This document shows positions 26,114-34,860 of a DNA stretch of 64,000 bases, in pieces; the stretch's first letter is position 1; each line of letters opens with the position of its first letter. A program made the position numbers and the translations under genes. This DNA is from Pantoea latae (lineage in GTDB: Bacteria > Pseudomonadota > Gammaproteobacteria > Enterobacterales > Enterobacteriaceae), in the NCBI RefSeq assembly GCF_002077695.1, contig NZ_MWUE01000028.1, positions 1 through 64,000 of the forward strand, given 5' to 3'. The notes under the pieces were generated by a model. That model was not told where the DNA came from and made no database searches. It saw only the letters and a program-made list of their open reading frames with translations.

Positions 26114-26131
26114 TGTAAGAGATATCGCACA
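26114..26131. promoter_or_regulatory. Candidate UvrY (GacA-type) binding site upstream of csrB
   Basis: TGTAAGAGATATCGCACA is an imperfect 18-bp inverted repeat of the TGTAAG...TTACA type bound by UvrY/GacA response regulators before csrB genes. It is centred about 178 bp upstream of the inferred csrB start, a distance similar to E. coli. The rest of 25981-26155 is AT-rich with no gene. Confidence 0.6.
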
Positions 26132-26155
26132 ATACTGACAGCCAATGTCTGCAAA

Positions 26156-26701
26156 TCAGCCAGTAACCGGTTGTAAATTCGTAAGAAATATCTGAATGTT
26201 TTGCGCTAAAACCTCACGCTTTTTGCTGCCAGGCTGTTCGAGAATGATTTCGCCGCTCAGGTTGCAGAGCGAGACGATCTCCTGCTCTGACTCGGTGGCG
26301 GCAATAAACAGCGTCGGCGTCTGCTTCAGGCGGCGCTTCATAATCAAATGACCGATTAAATTTTCCTGCAGCCGGACAAAGTCCTCTTCGCTCCAGACCT
26401 GCAGCAGCGACAGCTCGCGCTGCTCAAAGCGCGCCGCCATATCGCCGGCGAACTGCGCGGTGTAAAACGCGGCGACATCCGGCTGCAGCTGAAGATCCAG
26501 CGCGCGCTCAACCGCCTCCAGCGTCGCGGGCAACGTAAAGGGCTGCGGCTGCCACCAGACTTCGTCCGCCTGGGTGGCGACGATGCAGGGCGACGGCACG
26601 CCGTAAAGCGCCTGGCTGGCGGGCGCATGGCCGGTGCGCTGTTGCCAGGCATTGCAGTAGCGGGTGGTAAATTCGCGCAGGGCGTCCACAGTCTGTTGCA
26701 T
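26156..26701 (-). CDS. syd: SecY-interacting protein Syd
   Basis: Peripheral membrane protein that binds SecY and is thought to check or proofread translocon assembly. The 181-residue product shows the family blocks LYGVPSPCIVATQADEVWWQP (in two parts, near residues 31-51), FYTAQFAGDMAARF near 78, and EEDFVRLQENLIGHL near 105. ATG 26701 matches the family start; AGAG lies upstream. Divergent from queF across 65 bp. Confidence 0.95.
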   Translation of the reverse strand: MQQTVDALREFTTRYCNAWQQRTGHAPASQALYGVPSPCIVATQADEVWWQPQPFTLPATLEAVERALDLQLQPDVAAFYTAQFAGDMAARFEQRELSLLQVWSEEDFVRLQENLIGHLIMKRRLKQTPTLFIAATESEQEIVSLCNLSGEIILEQPGSKKREVLAQNIQIFLTNLQPVTG

Positions 26702-26766
26702 CACTCTTTTTCTCACGTCTGATGGGTTACACTGATCCACTTTGTTTTGTCTCACGGGTAACCGCT

Positions 26767-27612
26767 ATGTCTTTATATGAAAAGGATCAGGCGCTGAGCA
26801 GCCTGACCCTGGGCAAACCCACAGCCTACCACGATAAGTACGATCCCAGCCTGCTGCAGGCGGTGCCGCGCAGTCTGAACCGGACGCCGCTGGGGCTGCA
26901 GTCCGATTCGCTGCCCTTTAGCGGCGCGGATATCTGGACCCTGTACGAACTCTCCTGGCTTAACAGCAAGGGCGTGCCGCAGGTCGCGCTGGGCGAGGTG
27001 GTGCTCAACGCCACCAGCGAACATCTTATCGAGTCGAAGAGCTTTAAGCTCTACCTTAACAGCTTTAACCAGACGCGTTTCGCCGACTGGGGCGAGGTGC
27101 GCCAGACGCTGGAGCGCGATCTCGGTGCCTGCGCGCAGGGCGAGGTCAGCGTGGCGCTGTTCCGTCTGAGCGAACTGGAAGGCCAGCCTATCGGTCAGTT
27201 TAGCGGCTCCTGCATCGACGAGCAGGATATTGAAATTAGCGACTACCGCTTTAATGCCGACTATCTGGCCAAGGCGGCGGGCAGCGAGGTGGTTGAAGAG
27301 ACGCTGGTTAGCCATCTGCTGAAATCCAACTGTTTGATCACCAACCAGCCTGACTGGGGATCGGTGATGATCCGCTACAAAGGCCCGCGCATCGATCGCG
27401 AGGCGCTGCTGCGCTATCTGATCTCTTTCCGCCAGCACAATGAGTTTCACGAGCAGTGCGTGGAGCGCATTTTCAACGACCTGCTGCGTTTCTGTCGCCC
27501 TGAGCAGCTGACAGTCTATGCGCGCTACACGCGCCGTGGCGGGCTGGATATTAATCCCTGGCGCAGCAACGTGCCCTTCCGTCCCGGCTTTTCCCGACTG
27601 GTGCGCCAGTAG
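26767..27612 (+). CDS. queF: NADPH-dependent 7-cyano-7-deazaguanine reductase QueF
   Basis: Reduces preQ0 to preQ1 on the path to queuosine in tRNA. The 281-residue product is the long, two-domain (YqcD) form found in gamma-proteobacteria, with a tunnelling fold in each half. The catalytic Cys is in LKSNCLITNQPDWGS near residue 189, with the conserved Asp a few residues later. The substrate-binding Glu segment is FHEQCVERIF near 230. ATG 26767 matches the family start. Divergent from syd. Confidence 0.97.
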   Translation: MSLYEKDQALSSLTLGKPTAYHDKYDPSLLQAVPRSLNRTPLGLQSDSLPFSGADIWTLYELSWLNSKGVPQVALGEVVLNATSEHLIESKSFKLYLNSFNQTRFADWGEVRQTLERDLGACAQGEVSVALFRLSELEGQPIGQFSGSCIDEQDIEISDYRFNADYLAKAAGSEVVEETLVSHLLKSNCLITNQPDWGSVMIRYKGPRIDREALLRYLISFRQHNEFHEQCVERIFNDLLRFCRPEQLTVYARYTRRGGLDINPWRSNVPFRPGFSRLVRQ

Positions 27613-27781
27613 CTTTGCGAGGCCTCTCGCAGCCTGCGCGTCAGGGGTTGCGTTCCCCTTGAGCATTCGCGGTCGACAAGGCACTCTGTTGAAGGCGGCG
27701 ATCGGAGGATTGCCGACCAGGGATTTTCGCCACCGCGACAGCGGTGTCATCAGTCACCCAGGCGGGTGTAAAGGAGTTCAT

Positions 27782-29143
27782 TTGATTACGCATATCAGCC
27801 CTCTTGGCTCGATGGATTTGTTGTCTCAGCTGGAAGTCGACATGCTCAAGCGCACGGCGAGCAGCGACCTTTACCAGCTGTTTCGCAACTGCTCGCTCGC
27901 CGTCTTGAATTCAGGCAGCCAGACCGACAGCAGCCACGAACTGCTTTCCCGCTTTGAGAATTTCGACATCAACGTGCTGCGCCGCGAGCGCGGCGTTAAG
28001 CTGGAACTGATCAATCCGCCGGAAGAGGCCTTTGTCGACGGGCGCATCATCCGCTCGCTGCAGGCCAACCTGTTCGCCGTGCTGCGCGACATTCTGTTCG
28101 TTAACGGCCAGCTGGCGATTGCCGGGATGGAAGAGGCGCCGCCGGATGATTCGGCGCATATCACCAACCAGGTTTTCTCTATTCTGCGCAACGCCCGCGC
28201 GCTGCACATCGGGGAGTACCCGAACACCGTGGTCTGCTGGGGCGGTCACTCAATCAATGCGGTGGAGTATCAGTACTGCCGCAACGTCGGCACCCAGCTC
28301 GGCCTGCGCGAGCTGAATATCTGCACCGGCTGTGGGCCGGGGGTCATGGAAGCGCCGATGAAAGGCGCGGCGGTGGGCCATGCGCAGCAGCGCTACCGCG
28401 ACAGCCGCTTTATCGGGCTGACCGAGCCGTCGATCATCGCCGCCGAGCCGCCGAATCCGCTGGTGAACGAACTGATCATCATGCCGGATATCGAAAAGCG
28501 GCTCGAGGCGTTTGTGCGCATCGCGCACGGCATCATTATCTTCCCGGGCGGCGTCGGCACGGCGGAAGAGCTGCTCTATCTGCTGGGGATTATGATGAAC
28601 CCGCAGAACCACGAGCAGGTGCTGCCGCTGATCCTCACCGGGCCGCGCGAGAGCGCTGACTACTTCCACGTGCTGGACGACTTTATCGTCAACACGCTGG
28701 GCGAAGCGGCGCGCAAGCACTATACCATCGTTATTGACGATGCCGCCGAAGTGGCGCGCCTGATGAAAAAAGCGATGCCGCAGGTGAAAGAGTATCGTCG
28801 GGAAACCGGCGACGCCTACAGCTTCAACTGGTCGATTCGCATCTCGCCCGACCTGCAGAAGCCCTTTCTGCCGACCCATGAGAACATGGCCAACCTCAAT
28901 CTCTACACCAGCCAGCCGGCAGAGCAGCTGGCGGCGGACCTGCGACGCGCCTTCTCCGGCATCGTCGCCGGCAACGTGAAAGAGATTGGCATCCGCGAAA
29001 TCCGTGAAAAAGGCCCGTTTAAACTGCACGGCGAGCCGGACATTATGCGCCGCATGGATGAGCTGCTGCAGGGGTTCGTCGCCCAGCACCGCATGAAGCT
29101 GCCGGGCACCGCCTATATCCCCTGCTACGAAATCATTAAATAA
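27782..29143 (+). CDS. ppnN: Nucleotide 5'-monophosphate nucleosidase PpnN
   Basis: Purine and pyrimidine nucleotide nucleosidase of the LOG family that releases ribose 5-phosphate from nucleoside monophosphates; the E. coli enzyme is activated by (p)ppGpp. The 453-residue product matches E. coli YgdH/PpnN over its length. The LOG signature FPGGVGTAEELLYLL lies near residue 260, preceded by CTGCGPGVMEAPMKGAA near 180. The start is TTG 27782 with AAAGGAG in front; similarity begins here (E. coli also starts ITHISPLGS after its first residue). The 170 bp between queF and this gene holds no other gene. Confidence 0.95.
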   Translation: MITHISPLGSMDLLSQLEVDMLKRTASSDLYQLFRNCSLAVLNSGSQTDSSHELLSRFENFDINVLRRERGVKLELINPPEEAFVDGRIIRSLQANLFAVLRDILFVNGQLAIAGMEEAPPDDSAHITNQVFSILRNARALHIGEYPNTVVCWGGHSINAVEYQYCRNVGTQLGLRELNICTGCGPGVMEAPMKGAAVGHAQQRYRDSRFIGLTEPSIIAAEPPNPLVNELIIMPDIEKRLEAFVRIAHGIIIFPGGVGTAEELLYLLGIMMNPQNHEQVLPLILTGPRESADYFHVLDDFIVNTLGEAARKHYTIVIDDAAEVARLMKKAMPQVKEYRRETGDAYSFNWSIRISPDLQKPFLPTHENMANLNLYTSQPAEQLAADLRRAFSGIVAGNVKEIGIREIREKGPFKLHGEPDIMRRMDELLQGFVAQHRMKLPGTAYIPCYEIIK

Positions 29144-29182
29144 ACGCAAGGAAGGCAGCCCGCAGGGGCTGCCGTTTAGCCT

Positions 29183-29959
29183 ATGTCATTTCACCTTCTT
29201 ATCGTAGACGCGCTCAATCTGATACGCCGTCTGCACGCCGTGCAGGGATCGCCCTGCGTCGAAGGGTGCGTCGCGGCGCTGCGCCAGCTGCTGGGGCATA
29301 CGCAGCCGACGCACGTCGTGGCGGTTTTCGACAGCGAACAGCGCCATCAGGGCTGGCGTCATCAGCTGCTGCCAGACTATAAAAGCGGCCGGCCGCCGAT
29401 GCCGGAGGATCTACAGGCCGAGCTGCCCGCGCTGCAGGAGGCGTTTCGCCGCGCGGGCGTCAGCTGCTGGACCGCCGAGGCGGATGAAGCGGATGACCTG
29501 GCGGCGACGCTGGCGGTCAAAATGGCGCAGGCGGGCCATCAGGCGACCATCGTCTCGACCGATAAAGGCTATTGCCAGCTGCTGGCGCCGCAGATCCGCA
29601 TTCGCGACTACTTTCAGAAGCGCTGGCTCGATCTGCCGTTTATCGAAAGCGAATTCGGCGTCGCGCCGCAGCGGCTGCCCGACTACTGGGGGCTGTGCGG
29701 CATCAGCAGCAGCAAGATCCCCGGTGTGGCAGGCATCGGCCCGAAAAGCGCGAAAACGCTGCTGCAAACCTTTGGTTCGCTGGAGGCGATCTATGCGCAG
29801 CTTGAAGCAGTGCCGGAGAAGTGGCGCGCGAAGCTGACGGCAGGACGCGAGTCAGCGCTGATCAGCCGACAGGTGTCGATGCTGAAACAGGATTTGGTGC
29901 TGCAGGGGAATTTAAAAACGCTGCGTTATGCAGGCCAGGCGGCGCAGCGCCCGGCCTGA
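29183..29959 (+). CDS. xni: Flap endonuclease Xni (exonuclease IX)
   Basis: Homologue of the 5'-nuclease domain of DNA polymerase I, with flap endonuclease activity in E. coli. The 258 residues contain the start VDALNLIRRLHA, the acidic cluster AEADEADDLAATLA near residue 97, VSTDKGYCQLL near 117, and the helix-hairpin-helix type segment KIPGVAGIGPKSAKTLL near 172. As in E. coli Xni, some acidic metal ligands of Pol I are missing. Close behind ppnN (39 bp, holding a small hairpin), possibly cotranscribed. Convergent with rlmM. Confidence 0.95.
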   Translation: MSFHLLIVDALNLIRRLHAVQGSPCVEGCVAALRQLLGHTQPTHVVAVFDSEQRHQGWRHQLLPDYKSGRPPMPEDLQAELPALQEAFRRAGVSCWTAEADEADDLAATLAVKMAQAGHQATIVSTDKGYCQLLAPQIRIRDYFQKRWLDLPFIESEFGVAPQRLPDYWGLCGISSSKIPGVAGIGPKSAKTLLQTFGSLEAIYAQLEAVPEKWRAKLTAGRESALISRQVSMLKQDLVLQGNLKTLRYAGQAAQRPA

Positions 29960-29964
29960 GACGC

Positions 29965-31065
29965 TTAACGTTCGTCGCGGCGGCCTGGAATGGCGCCCCA
30001 GATGCGGCGAATATGCACCGTGACCTCTTCGCGGTCGTGGTAGAGCTGGCGGGCGCGGATCTGGGCATTGATGCCCTGCGTCTTCAGCGCCTCGTCGATC
30101 ATCGCCAGATTCTGCGTCACCTCTTCGTAACGTTTTTTCATCGGCAGCTTGAGGTTGAAGATCGCTTCGCGGCACCAGCCGTTGACCAGCCATTCGGTCA
30201 TCAGGCTGGCAACGCGCACCGGCTTCTCGACCATGTCGCACACCAGCCAGTCATTGTTGTTGCGCGTCGGGCGAAACTTAAAGCCATCTTCGCGACAGTG
30301 CGTTACCTGCCCGGTGTCCATCAGGCTCGGCGCCATTGGGCCGTTGTCTACCGCATAAACCCACATGCTGCGCTTCACCAGCTGATAGGTCCAGCCGCCG
30401 GGACAGGCGCCGAGATCGACCGCATGCATGCCGCCCGCCAGACGCTCGTCCCACTCGTCGGCGGGAATAAAGACGTGAAACGCCTCTTCCAGCTTCAGGG
30501 TCGAGCGGCTCGGCGCGTCAGCCGGGAACTTCAGGCGCGGAATGCCCATATAGAACGGCGAATGGTTGCCGACCACCGAATAGCCGACATAGCAGGCGCC
30601 AGGCGCGATAAAGAAGACGTGCACCACCGGACGCTTCGGGCTTTCGTAGTTGAGCAGGATCCCGGCGTCGCGCAGGCTGGCGCGCAGCGGCACGGTGAAC
30701 TTGCGGCAGAATTTGGTCAGCTCTTTCGCGTCGTTGGTGTCCGGCACCTCGACGCGCAGTTCACCGCCCTTCTCCACCACGCCGGTCAGCATGCCGACAA
30801 TCGGCGTAATGCGGTCGTCCGGCGGCAGGTCTTTCAACAGCTCGCCGACCACCAGCATCTGGCGGGCAAAGATCAGCGTCTCAAACGGCAGCTCGCGCGC
30901 CAGCCGATCGGCGTCTTCGTGCTGATAACACTCGAACAGCACGTAGCCGCTGTTCTCTTTCACCCGCGGGAAACCATAGATCTCACGCTCGGCGGCGTGG
31001 GCCGCGATTTCCGCCGCGCACTCTTTTTCAAAACCGGGACGGCAATAGAGTAAAACTTTATTCAT
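29965..31065 (-). CDS. rlmM: 23S rRNA 2'-O-ribose C2498 methyltransferase RlmM
   Basis: SAM-dependent enzyme that methylates the ribose of C2498 in 23S rRNA. The 366-residue product has an N-terminal THUMP-like half (about 1-170) and a C-terminal Rossmann-fold methyltransferase with the SAM motif VDLGACPGGWTYQLVKR near residue 220. The KxDxK-type catalytic residues are spread through the second half. Full family length. It overlaps the end of ygdD by 8 bp, so the two are a tight operon. Confidence 0.96.
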   Translation of the reverse strand: MNKVLLYCRPGFEKECAAEIAAHAAEREIYGFPRVKENSGYVLFECYQHEDADRLARELPFETLIFARQMLVVGELLKDLPPDDRITPIVGMLTGVVEKGGELRVEVPDTNDAKELTKFCRKFTVPLRASLRDAGILLNYESPKRPVVHVFFIAPGACYVGYSVVGNHSPFYMGIPRLKFPADAPSRSTLKLEEAFHVFIPADEWDERLAGGMHAVDLGACPGGWTYQLVKRSMWVYAVDNGPMAPSLMDTGQVTHCREDGFKFRPTRNNNDWLVCDMVEKPVRVASLMTEWLVNGWCREAIFNLKLPMKKRYEEVTQNLAMIDEALKTQGINAQIRARQLYHDREEVTVHIRRIWGAIPGRRDER

Positions 31066-31453
31066 GGCGATCTGCCTTTCGTTTCAGACGCAGCGCGCCA
31101 ATCAACATCAGGAACCAGCCGACCAGGAAGCAGAGCCCACCGATCGGCGTAACGAAAACCCAAAACTTCAGATGCGACAGCGCCAGACAATAAAGGCTGC
31201 CGCTAAACAGCACGATGCCGAGGGCGAGAAATGCGCTGCTCCAGTAAAACCAGAGGTTGGCGCGGCGCAGCATCGCCGCGCCTAAACCGATCACCGCCAG
31301 CGTATGGTACGCCTGGTACTCCAGCCCGGTGTGGATCCAGGCCATTTCGGCCGGACCGAGCGAGCGGCTTAATACGTGCGCGCCAAAAGCGCCAAACGCC
31401 ACCAGCAAAAATCCGCTGATGGCGGCAAAGATAAACATGGCACGACTGGACAT
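31058..31453 (-). CDS. ygdD: DUF423 inner-membrane protein YgdD
   Basis: A 131-residue protein with four predicted membrane helices, belonging to the DUF423 family of unknown function. Conserved features include FAAISGFLLVAFGAFGAHVL at the N-terminus and FSGSLYCLALSHL near residue 90. Start ATG 31453 equals the E. coli start. It precedes rlmM with an 8-bp overlap; gcvA lies 50 bp upstream on the same strand. Confidence 0.93.
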   Translation of the reverse strand: MSSRAMFIFAAISGFLLVAFGAFGAHVLSRSLGPAEMAWIHTGLEYQAYHTLAVIGLGAAMLRRANLWFYWSSAFLALGIVLFSGSLYCLALSHLKFWVFVTPIGGLCFLVGWFLMLIGALRLKRKADRHE

Positions 31454-31503
31454 CTGACTATCCTCAAGGTGCATCTGTACTTCACTCTACAGAAATCTAT
31501 TAT

Positions 31504-32421
31504 TTAGTGGTCGTAACGAAAGCGAAATTTTTCTTGTTCGCTGGCGGCTTTCGCGAGGATCCACTGTCGAAAGGCGGCTATTTTACCCAGTTCTGCCTGG
31601 CTGTCATGACAAACCAGATAAAAAGCGTTTTTACTGACTAAGACGTCGTTAAAGGGACAGATCAGGCGGCCGGCTTCGATCTCGCTCTGCGCCATCACAT
31701 TATTCGCCAGCGCAACGCCCTGACCGTGGATCGCCGCCTGCAATACCATGGCGCTGTGGCTGAAAATCGGCCCCTGCTGCACGTTGATATGCTGCAAGCC
31801 TAGCTGGCGGATATAGGATTGCCAGTCGCGGCGCGAGGCGTCGTGCAGCAGCGTGAAGCGCGCCAGATCCAGCGGCGTTTTCAACGGGTTATCGCCGGTC
31901 ATCAGCGCGGGCGAACAGACCGGCAGCAGATACTCGGCATAGAGTTTCTCCACCCGCAGCCCCGGCCAGTTGCCGCGGCCGTAGAAGATCGCTACGTCGA
32001 CGTCGTCCGCCAGTTTCTCTTCGTCGCGGTCCACCGCCTGGATGCGCACGTCGATGCCCGGATAAGCCATATTAAAGCTGGAGAGGCGCGGCACCAGCCA
32101 CTGAATGGCGAAGCTGGGCAGCAGGCTCACGGTCAGGGCGCCTTTGGCGCTGCGCGCCTGCAGCTTGCGCGTCGCATCGTTCAGGGCGGTGAAAATCTCT
32201 TTGATATCGAGATAGTAGCTTTGTCCCTCTTCCGTGAGTAAAAGCGAACGATTCCTCCGGCGAAACAGCTTTAACCCCAGAAAATCTTCCAGCGATTTTA
32301 TCTGATGGCTTACAGCTGCCTGGGTGACAAACAGCTCTTCAGCCGCTTTGGTAAAGCTAAGATGACGCGCCGCGGCGTCAAACACGCGGAGTGCATTAAG
32401 AGGAGGAAGGCGTTTCGACAT
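31504..32421 (-). CDS. gcvA: Glycine cleavage system transcriptional regulator GcvA (LysR family)
   Basis: LysR-type regulator that activates the gcvTHP operon and gcvB with glycine and represses otherwise. At 305 residues it is the same length as in E. coli and nearly identical in the N-terminal helix-turn-helix (about residues 20-40, LSFTKAAEELFVTQAAVSHQ). The C-terminal effector domain spans about 90-300. Start ATG 32421. The small RNA gene gcvB begins 130 bp away on the other strand, so the two share a control region. Confidence 0.97.
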   Translation of the reverse strand: MSKRLPPLNALRVFDAAARHLSFTKAAEELFVTQAAVSHQIKSLEDFLGLKLFRRRNRSLLLTEEGQSYYLDIKEIFTALNDATRKLQARSAKGALTVSLLPSFAIQWLVPRLSSFNMAYPGIDVRIQAVDRDEEKLADDVDVAIFYGRGNWPGLRVEKLYAEYLLPVCSPALMTGDNPLKTPLDLARFTLLHDASRRDWQSYIRQLGLQHINVQQGPIFSHSAMVLQAAIHGQGVALANNVMAQSEIEAGRLICPFNDVLVSKNAFYLVCHDSQAELGKIAAFRQWILAKAASEQEKFRFRYDH

Positions 32422-32515
32422 GGTTTTCCGTGCTCGGATCAGGGGCAAAACACGTGCGCTTATAAAAAGCGGTCACATATTAGTTTTAGTAATCCGAGGC
32501 ATTATAAATTGTCCG

Positions 32516-32544
32516 TTGAGGAAGCTCCAGCAAATACCTATAGT
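32516..32544 (+). promoter_or_regulatory. gcvB promoter
   Basis: TTGAGG (32516-32521) and TATAGT (32539-32544) are separated by 17 bp, seven bases before the inferred start of GcvB at 32551. Confidence 0.75.
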
Positions 32545-32550
32545 TGCCGC

Positions 32551-32748
32551 ACTTCCTGAGCCGGAACGAAAAGATTTCAGGATTTGTGAGTGAGTTCGCA
32601 GATTTCCGGAGAGCTTTTGGCTTGTGGTCGTGATGTTGTGTTTGCATTTTGATCTGACGCTTGCAGATCAAGCTTTTAATTCCTGTAGATTTACCCTGTC
32701 TGTCCATAGTGATTTTGAATAGCACCGCAAATTGCGGTGCTTTTTTTT
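32551..32748 (+). ncRNA. gcvB: GcvB small RNA
   Basis: Hfq-dependent RNA that represses many amino-acid and peptide transporter mRNAs. It begins ACTTCCTGAGCCGGAACGAA as in E. coli. It keeps the GU-rich seed region (GTGATGTTGTGTTTGC near 32628-32645) and the second conserved block TTACCCTGTCTGTCCATAGTG near 32690-32710, followed by a terminator. About 197 nt against 206 in E. coli; the middle hairpin is GATCTG/CAGATC, of different sequence from the E. coli one. Position between gcvA and ygdI is conserved. Confidence 0.96.
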
Positions 32749-32749
32749 T
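32720..32749 (+). terminator. gcvB terminator
   Basis: AGCACCGCAA pairs with TTGCGGTGCT, followed by nine T residues. Confidence 0.9.
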
Positions 32750-32772
32750 GCCTGCAGCCAGCGAATTGCCGC

Positions 32773-32994
32773 TTACTGCATCTCGACCATCTCTTTAACG
32801 TCAGCGCGGTTGATCTGCTGCTTGTTGCCGTTAGCGTCTTTATAGCTGATCATACCGGTGTCGCTGTCTACGGAAGGCTTGCCTTCAGAAACAATGGTGC
32901 GACCATCGTTGGTATGCATGACATAATTGCTTGAACACGCGGCCAGAGTAAAAGCCATGGCGCAGATGGCCAGCACTGCTGAAAGTTTTTTCAT
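32773..32994 (-). CDS. ygdI: YgdI/YgdR family lipoprotein (YgdI)
   Basis: Small lipoprotein of unknown function, 73 residues. Signal peptide with lipobox LAAC (Cys20), so about 54 residues are exposed after lipidation, probably in the periplasm. The mature part SSNYVMHTNDGRTIVSEGKP, then TGMISYKDANG, is an SH3-like small beta domain (DUF903). A paralogue (ygdR) lies at 61110-61328. Its end faces the gcvB terminator. Confidence 0.92.
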   Translation of the reverse strand: MKKLSAVLAICAMAFTLAACSSNYVMHTNDGRTIVSEGKPSVDSDTGMISYKDANGNKQQINRADVKEMVEMQ

Positions 32995-33192
32995 TTTCTA
33001 TCTCCTTGCAGATTGATTGCATCAAACCGCCCGCGTTGGCTAACCGGTAGTCAAATCGACTAAAGAAGGTTGCTCCTTGTGCGGGTTTTGGTTTAAACCT
33101 TGCATTAATCAGCATAACGCGCTTTTACAGCTTTGCCAGCAGAGAGCCAGGCTTTTGATCTGGTCCACTTTATTTGTATGACGAGACAAAGC

Positions 33193-34407
33193 ATGACCGC
33201 ATTCAACCCCTCCGCATTTCGCCAGCAGTTTCCGGCGCTGAGCGACGCCGGTGTTTATCTCGACAGCGCCGCCACGACGCTTAAGCCGCAGGTCGTGATC
33301 GACACCGCCCAGCAGTTTTACAGCCTGAGCGCCGGCACGGTGCATCGCAGCCAGTACGGCGCGGCGCGCCAGCTCACCGAACGCTATGAGCAGGCGCGAG
33401 ATCAGGTGGCGCGCCTGCTGAATGCGGCGCATGGCCACCAGATCGTCTGGACGCGCGGCACCACCGAGGCGATCAATCTGGTTGCCAACGGCTGGCTGCT
33501 GCCGCGTCTGCAGGCGGGCGACGAGATTGTGGTGAGCGAAGCGGAGCATCACGCTAATCTGGTGCCCTGGCTCATGGCGGCGCAGGCGCGCGGCGCGAAG
33601 GTGGTGAAGTGGCCCATCGGCGCGGATCGCCTGCCCGATATCGCGCTGCTGCCGTCGCTGCTCAGCGCGCGCACCCGCCTGCTGGCCGTAGGGCAGATGT
33701 CTAACGTTACCGGCGGCTGTCCCGATCTGGCGCAGGCGATCGCGCTGGCGCACGGCGTCGGCGCGAAAGTGATGGTGGACGGGGCGCAGGGCGTGGCGCA
33801 CTGCCCGCCCGACGTGCAGGCGCTCGATATCGACTTCTACGCCTTCTCCGCGCACAAGCTCTACGGCCCGACCGGCATTGGCGCGCTGTATGGCAAAGCC
33901 GAGCTGCTGGAGGAGATGACGCCGTGGCAAGGCGGCGGCAAGATGCTGACCCAGGTCGATTTCAACGGTTTTACGCCGCAGCCCGCGCCCTGGCGTTTTG
34001 AAGCCGGCACGCCCAACGTGGCGGGCGTGGTGGGATTGAGCGCCGCGCTCAGCTGGCTTGAGCAGCACGACCGACTCAAGGCGGAGATGTGGAGCCAGCA
34101 GCTCGCCAGCCTGGCGGAAGAGCAGCTAGGCGAGTTCCCGGGATTCCGCAGCTATCGCGTTGGCCGCTCAAGCGTGCTGGCGTTCGATTTCGCCGGCGTA
34201 CACCACAGCGACATCGTGACGCTGCTGGCGGAACAGGGCATCGCGCTGCGCGCGGGCCAGCACTGCGCGCAGCCGCTGATGGCGGCGCTGGGCGTGAGCG
34301 GCACGCTGCGCGTCTCGTTCGCGCCCTATAATAATCTGCAGGATGTGGATGCGCTGACGCGCGCCATCTATACCGCGCTCGACCTGCTGTCGGAGGAGGA
34401 AGCATGA
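33193..34407 (+). CDS. csdA: Cysteine desulfurase CsdA
   Basis: PLP enzyme that takes sulfur from cysteine as a protein-bound persulfide and passes it to CsdE and on for Fe-S clusters or other sulfur uses. The 404-residue product has the class V aminotransferase pattern: EAEHHANLVPW near residue 120, VDGAQGVAH near 200, the PLP Lys in FSAHKLYGPTG near 225, and the catalytic Cys in LRAGQHCAQPL near 358. ATG 33193 matches the family start; an upstream frame is ignored. It overlaps csdE by four bases (ATGA). Confidence 0.96.
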   Translation: MTAFNPSAFRQQFPALSDAGVYLDSAATTLKPQVVIDTAQQFYSLSAGTVHRSQYGAARQLTERYEQARDQVARLLNAAHGHQIVWTRGTTEAINLVANGWLLPRLQAGDEIVVSEAEHHANLVPWLMAAQARGAKVVKWPIGADRLPDIALLPSLLSARTRLLAVGQMSNVTGGCPDLAQAIALAHGVGAKVMVDGAQGVAHCPPDVQALDIDFYAFSAHKLYGPTGIGALYGKAELLEEMTPWQGGGKMLTQVDFNGFTPQPAPWRFEAGTPNVAGVVGLSAALSWLEQHDRLKAEMWSQQLASLAEEQLGEFPGFRSYRVGRSSVLAFDFAGVHHSDIVTLLAEQGIALRAGQHCAQPLMAALGVSGTLRVSFAPYNNLQDVDALTRAIYTALDLLSEEEA

Positions 34408-34856
34408 GTCAAACCCTGGCGGGTCCGCACCCGTTCGGCGATCTGATCACCCTTGACGGGCTGAAAGAGAAATTCGCCCATTTTCAGCAGTGGGAGGATC
34501 GCTATCGCCAGTTAATCCAGCTCAGCCGTCAGCTGCCCGCGCTGCCGGAGGCGCTGAAAACGCAAGAGATTGAGCTGACCGGCTGCGAAAACCGCGTCTG
34601 GCTCGGCAGCCAGCTGCGCCACGACGGCACGCTGCACTTTTACGGCGACAGCGAAGGTCGCATCGTGCGGGGGTTACTGGCGGTGCTGCTGACCGCCGTG
34701 GAAGGGAGAACGCCGCAGGCGCTGCTGGCGGACGATCCGCTGCGGCTGTTTGACGAACTCGGCCTGCGCGCCCAGCTCAGCGCCTCGCGCAGCAGCGGCC
34801 TGAAGGCGTTGGCGGAGGCGGTGCATCAGCAGGCCGCGCGCGCAGCGCAGCCCTGA
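34404..34856 (+). CDS. csdE: Sulfur acceptor protein CsdE
   Basis: SufE-like protein that accepts persulfide sulfur from CsdA and stimulates its activity. 150 residues; the acceptor cysteine is Cys61 in the motif ELTGCENRVWLG, the same position as in E. coli. Start ATG 34404 overlaps the stop of csdA, so the genes are coupled. Convergent with tcdA, whose product also takes part with CsdA/CsdE in tRNA ct6A formation in E. coli. Confidence 0.95.
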   Translation: MSQTLAGPHPFGDLITLDGLKEKFAHFQQWEDRYRQLIQLSRQLPALPEALKTQEIELTGCENRVWLGSQLRHDGTLHFYGDSEGRIVRGLLAVLLTAVEGRTPQALLADDPLRLFDELGLRAQLSASRSSGLKALAEAVHQQAARAAQP

Positions 34857-34860
34857 GTCG

